Of a stretch of 8,161 nucleotides of DNA, positions 5,752 through 8,161 are shown in pieces. Each line of letters begins with the position of its first letter. Positions within the stretch are counted from its first letter, which is position 1. This stretch comes from Mycobacterium sp. (GTDB taxonomy: Bacteria; Actinomycetota; Actinomycetes; Mycobacteriales; Mycobacteriaceae). A model generated the notes under the pieces. The model saw only the letters and a program-made list of their open reading frames with translations, was not told the origin of the DNA and searched no databases. The DNA lies in the NCBI GenBank assembly GCA_019246375.1, contig JAFAQO010000525.1, positions 1-8,161 of the forward strand. Direction: 5' to 3'. The position numbers and the translations under genes were made by a program.

Positions 5752-7731
5752 GTGAGCGACGGTCAGCCGGGTTCGCGGGTGGGGTCGCGGTTTGGGCCCT
5801 ACCAGCTGATGCGGCTGTTGGGCCGCGGCGGGATGGGCGAGGTCTATGAGGCCGAGGACACCCGCAAGCGCCGGATGGTGGCGTTGAAGCTGATCTCCCA
5901 GCAATTTTCCGGCAACCCGGTGTTTCGGGCGCGGATGCAGCGCGAAGCCGACGCTGCGGGTCGGCTGACCGAGCCGCATGTGGTGCCGATTCACGACTAC
6001 GGCGAGATCGACGGCCAGTTCTATGTGGAGATGCGACTGATCGACGGCACCGACCTGTCCACGCTGTTGAAGCGTTCCGGGCCGTTGAGCCCACCGCGGG
6101 CAGTTGCGATAGTGAGCCAGATCGCCGCGGCCCTGGACGCCGCCCACGCGACGGGCGTCACGCACCGCGATGTCAAACCAGAAAATATCCTCATCACCCG
6201 TGATGACTTCGCCTACCTGGTGGATTTCGGTATCGCCCGTGCCGCTGCAGATCCCGCGTTGACTCAGACCGGTCTCGCGATGGGAACCTACAACTACATG
6301 GCCCCGGAGCGATTCACCGGGAATGAGGTCACCTATCGCGCCGATGTCTATTCGCTGGCCTGCGTCTTGGTCGAGTGTTTGACCGGGTCGCCTCCTTTTC
6401 GGACTGAAAGCGTCGAACGGGCGGTCGCCGCGCATCTGACGGAGGCGGCCCCGCGGCCCAGCCAGCTGCGGCCGGGGATAGTCCCGGTGGCCTTCGATCA
6501 GGTGATCGCCACCGGCATGGCGAAAAACCCTGAGCAGCGCTATCGGACCGCCGGTGATTTGGCCGCCTCCGCCAACGAGGCGCTGACCGCGCCCGACCAG
6601 CACCAGGCCGCCACGATTCTGCGGCATAGTGAAGAATCCGGGCCGCTCAGGGCCGTCGAGGCGGGGTTGGCGGGTGTCGAGGCCCCGACCCAGGTCAGGG
6701 CATGGTCACAAATGCCAAACCCACCGACTCAATGGGCGCACACGCCGCCACCCGCCAGCACCGGTGGCAGCTGGCGCAGCCAGCCTGGGGTCCCGTCCTC
6801 CGTCAGCCCGGCGCGCGAGCCGGATTTCCGTCCGACGCCCCAGCAACGTGACAAACGCAGGCTGCCGATCCTCGTCGGCGCTGCCGTGCTCGCTATCGTC
6901 GCCGCCATCGTCATCGGATACCTGGTATTGCGGCCCTCGCATAATGCCGGCTCTTGGGCGACGGCGTCCGGAGAGACGGTCCTGCCATTCAGCGGCATCG
7001 ACTTTCGGCTCTCCCCGGGCGGGGTAGCGCTGGACAGCAGCGGCAACGTGTACGTCACCAACCAGGGCATGTACGGCCGGGTGGTGAAGTTGGCGCCAGG
7101 GACAACCAGCCCCACGGTGCTGCCGTTCAACGGCCTTTACCAGCCCCAAGGGCTCGCGGTCGACAGCGGCGGCACCGTATACGTCGCCGACTTCAACAAC
7201 AGGGTGGTGAAACAGGCGCCCGGGTCGAACAGGCAGACGGTGCTCCCGTTCAACGGCCTCAATTACCCCGAAGGCGTCGCGGTGGACACCGCCGGTGCGG
7301 TATATGTCGCCGATCGGGGCAACGACCGGGTGGTGAAGTTGGACCCGTCGAACGCCCAGACTGACCTGCCGTTCACCGGTCTCAATAACCCGGATGGGGT
7401 GGCGGTGGACACCGCCGGCAACGTCTACATCACCGATACCGACAACAACAGGGTGCTCAAGTTGGCGGCCGGCTCGAACACCCAGACCGAGCTGCCGTTT
7501 ACCGGCGTCACCGTGCCCTGGGGTATAGCGGTGGACAACGGCGGCACCGTCTATGTGACCGAACACGATAACAACCAGGTGCTGAAGTTGGCGCCCGGCT
7601 CGAGCACTCCGACCGTGTTGCCGATCAGCGACCTCAATACCCCGTTAGGGGTGGCTACCGACACCGCCAGCAACGTGTACGTCGCCGACCGCGGCAACGA
7701 CAGGGTGGTGAGGCTGGCGGCGGCGCGCTGA
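5752..7731 (+). CDS. pknD: Transmembrane serine/threonine protein kinase PknD with extracytoplasmic NHL beta-propeller
   Basis: Receptor-like kinase of 659 residues. The cytosolic kinase domain spans about residues 14-275: glycine loop GRGGMG (24-29), ATP Lys46 in VALK, catalytic HRD (138-140) with Lys142 and Asn145, DFG (158-160), activation loop through Thr171 and Thr173, and APE (184-186). A Pro/Gln-rich juxtamembrane linker (about 280-370) leads to one membrane helix at 371-393. Outside the membrane are six NHL blades, each with the core G-x-A-x-D-x-x-x-x-V-Y-V-x-(D/E/N) and ending in a V(V/L)-(K/R) strand. This domain order is that of Rv0931c. In M. tuberculosis PknD three activation-loop Thr residues are reported as phosphorylated; the third is Leu175 here. 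Co-orientation with pstS2 suggests its signal is linked to the same ligand supply, which is inference. Catalytic residues are intact, so an active kinase is expected. Confidence 0.96.
   Translation: MSDGQPGSRVGSRFGPYQLMRLLGRGGMGEVYEAEDTRKRRMVALKLISQQFSGNPVFRARMQREADAAGRLTEPHVVPIHDYGEIDGQFYVEMRLIDGTDLSTLLKRSGPLSPPRAVAIVSQIAAALDAAHATGVTHRDVKPENILITRDDFAYLVDFGIARAAADPALTQTGLAMGTYNYMAPERFTGNEVTYRADVYSLACVLVECLTGSPPFRTESVERAVAAHLTEAAPRPSQLRPGIVPVAFDQVIATGMAKNPEQRYRTAGDLAASANEALTAPDQHQAATILRHSEESGPLRAVEAGLAGVEAPTQVRAWSQMPNPPTQWAHTPPPASTGGSWRSQPGVPSSVSPAREPDFRPTPQQRDKRRLPILVGAAVLAIVAAIVIGYLVLRPSHNAGSWATASGETVLPFSGIDFRLSPGGVALDSSGNVYVTNQGMYGRVVKLAPGTTSPTVLPFNGLYQPQGLAVDSGGTVYVADFNNRVVKQAPGSNRQTVLPFNGLNYPEGVAVDTAGAVYVADRGNDRVVKLDPSNAQTDLPFTGLNNPDGVAVDTAGNVYITDTDNNRVLKLAAGSNTQTELPFTGVTVPWGIAVDNGGTVYVTEHDNNQVLKLAPGSSTPTVLPISDLNTPLGVATDTASNVYVADRGNDRVVRLAAAR
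7021..7728 (+). repeat. Six tandem NHL blade repeats in pknD
   Basis: The conserved G-x-A blade start recurs at 7021, 7150, 7273, 7396, 7522 and 7648, giving periods of 129, 123, 123, 126 and 126 bp. Each unit encodes one four-stranded blade, and six close a propeller. Blades 3 and 6 share the 11-residue stretch YVADRGNDRVV, and blades 2-5 share the (L)PF-N/T-G pattern in the linking strand. The repeats are diverged at the DNA level, so this is an old duplication rather than a recent unstable array. Confidence 0.9.
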
Positions 7732-7750
7732 TCTGCCGCTCCCGGCCAGG

Positions 7751-8161
7751 CTAGCGCCCGAAGCCCGGCCGTCGTCGCCGTAGGTAACGCTCGAACTCGG
7801 CTGCCAGCGCGTCGCCATCGATCTTGCCCAGCGCCTCATGCATATCGACCTCGGCGTCGCCGCGCTGCTCCAATGACTGGACATATTCGGCGACTTCCTC
7901 GTCTTCGGCGGTCATCTCGCTGACCGCCTGTTCCCACTCCTCGGCCTGCGCCGGCAGGTCCGCCAGCGGCACCTCGATGTCGAGCACATCCTCGACGCGG
8001 CGCAGCAGCGCCACCGTCGCCTTGGGGTTGGGTGGCTGCGACACGTAGTGCGGGACCGCTGCCCAGAATGTCACCGCCGGGATGCCGGCCGCGACACAGG
8101 CATCCTGAAACACTCCGGCGATACCTGTCGGGCCCTCATAGCGGGTTTCCTCCAGGCCGAA
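7751..8161 (-). CDS. PAC2 family protein, C-terminal part (5' end outside window)
   Basis: The frame is open from the right edge and ends at TAG (7753-7751), giving 136 residues. The visible part begins with GLEETRYEGPTGIAGVFQDAC and continues with PAVTFWAAVPHYVSQPPNPKAT (shown in part), a pattern I recognise from actinobacterial PAC2 proteins resembling Rv2125; these relate to proteasome-assembly-chaperone-like folds, but their biochemical role is unknown. The last 70 residues are acidic, then helical, and end in an Arg-rich FERYLRRRRPGFGR. The gene converges on pknD with 19 bp between stop codons, too little for an obvious independent terminator. The next possible start inside the window (GTG 8113) is ignored because homology-like sequence continues upstream of it. 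Confidence 0.85.
   Translation of the reverse strand, partial: FGLEETRYEGPTGIAGVFQDACVAAGIPAVTFWAAVPHYVSQPPNPKATVALLRRVEDVLDIEVPLADLPAQAEEWEQAVSEMTAEDEEVAEYVQSLEQRGDAEVDMHEALGKIDGDALAAEFERYLRRRRPGFGR

Noticed and set aside
5686..6627. Minus-strand open frame (313 codons) opposite the pknD kinase domain
   Set aside because: It mirrors a conserved coding region; the composition follows the complement of pknD codons and no start signal is evident.
6706..7566. Minus-strand open frame with internal repeats (286 codons)
   Set aside because: Its repeats (GD-V/I-x-GG-V-HR pattern) are only the antisense of the NHL blades in pknD.

Overview
The window is GC-rich actinobacterial DNA. I read it as a slow-growing or related Mycobacterium that is not the M. 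tuberculosis complex itself. Every protein I can identify aligns, from memory, with an M. tuberculosis H37Rv protein, but with many substitutions. I could run no database search, so species and identity values are not given.

Layout: (1) 1-468 (+), the 3' end of mshC, the mycothiol cysteine ligase. (2) 505-4437 (-), a phosphate-type ABC transporter operon read right to left: pstB, pstS1, pstC1, pstA2. (3) 4438-4644, a 207-bp divergent intergenic region with candidate promoter and PHO-box-like repeats. (4) 4645-7731 (+), pstS2 and then pknD, a transmembrane Ser/Thr kinase with a six-blade NHL propeller outside the membrane. (5) 7751-8161 (-), the 3' end of a PAC2-family gene resembling Rv2125. 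No gene-free stretch exceeds 300 bases. I see no RNA gene, CRISPR array or insertion sequence.

The six central genes have the same order and relative orientation as Rv0931c (pknD) to Rv0936 (pstA2) of H37Rv. Here, however, the outer neighbours are mshC and a PAC2 gene, which in H37Rv lie at Rv2130c and Rv2125. The cassette therefore sits between two convergent genes, with junction gaps of only 36 and 19 bp.

Function: PstS1 and PstS2 are lipoproteins that should deliver an oxyanion to the PstC1-PstA2 channel powered by PstB, while PknD couples an extracytoplasmic signal to phosphorylation in the cytosol. The most interesting observation is that both binding proteins have Gly where the PstS family has its phosphate-contacting Asp. 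PstS1 also has Ala for the binding-loop Ser, and PstS2 has Val-Asn in place of the loop's Gly-Thr. PstA2 and PstB also depart from canonical phosphate importers at one Arg each, apparently as in M. tuberculosis. The locus may bind phosphate weakly or handle another ligand. The PknD activation loop has lost one of three Thr residues reported as phosphorylated in M. tuberculosis.
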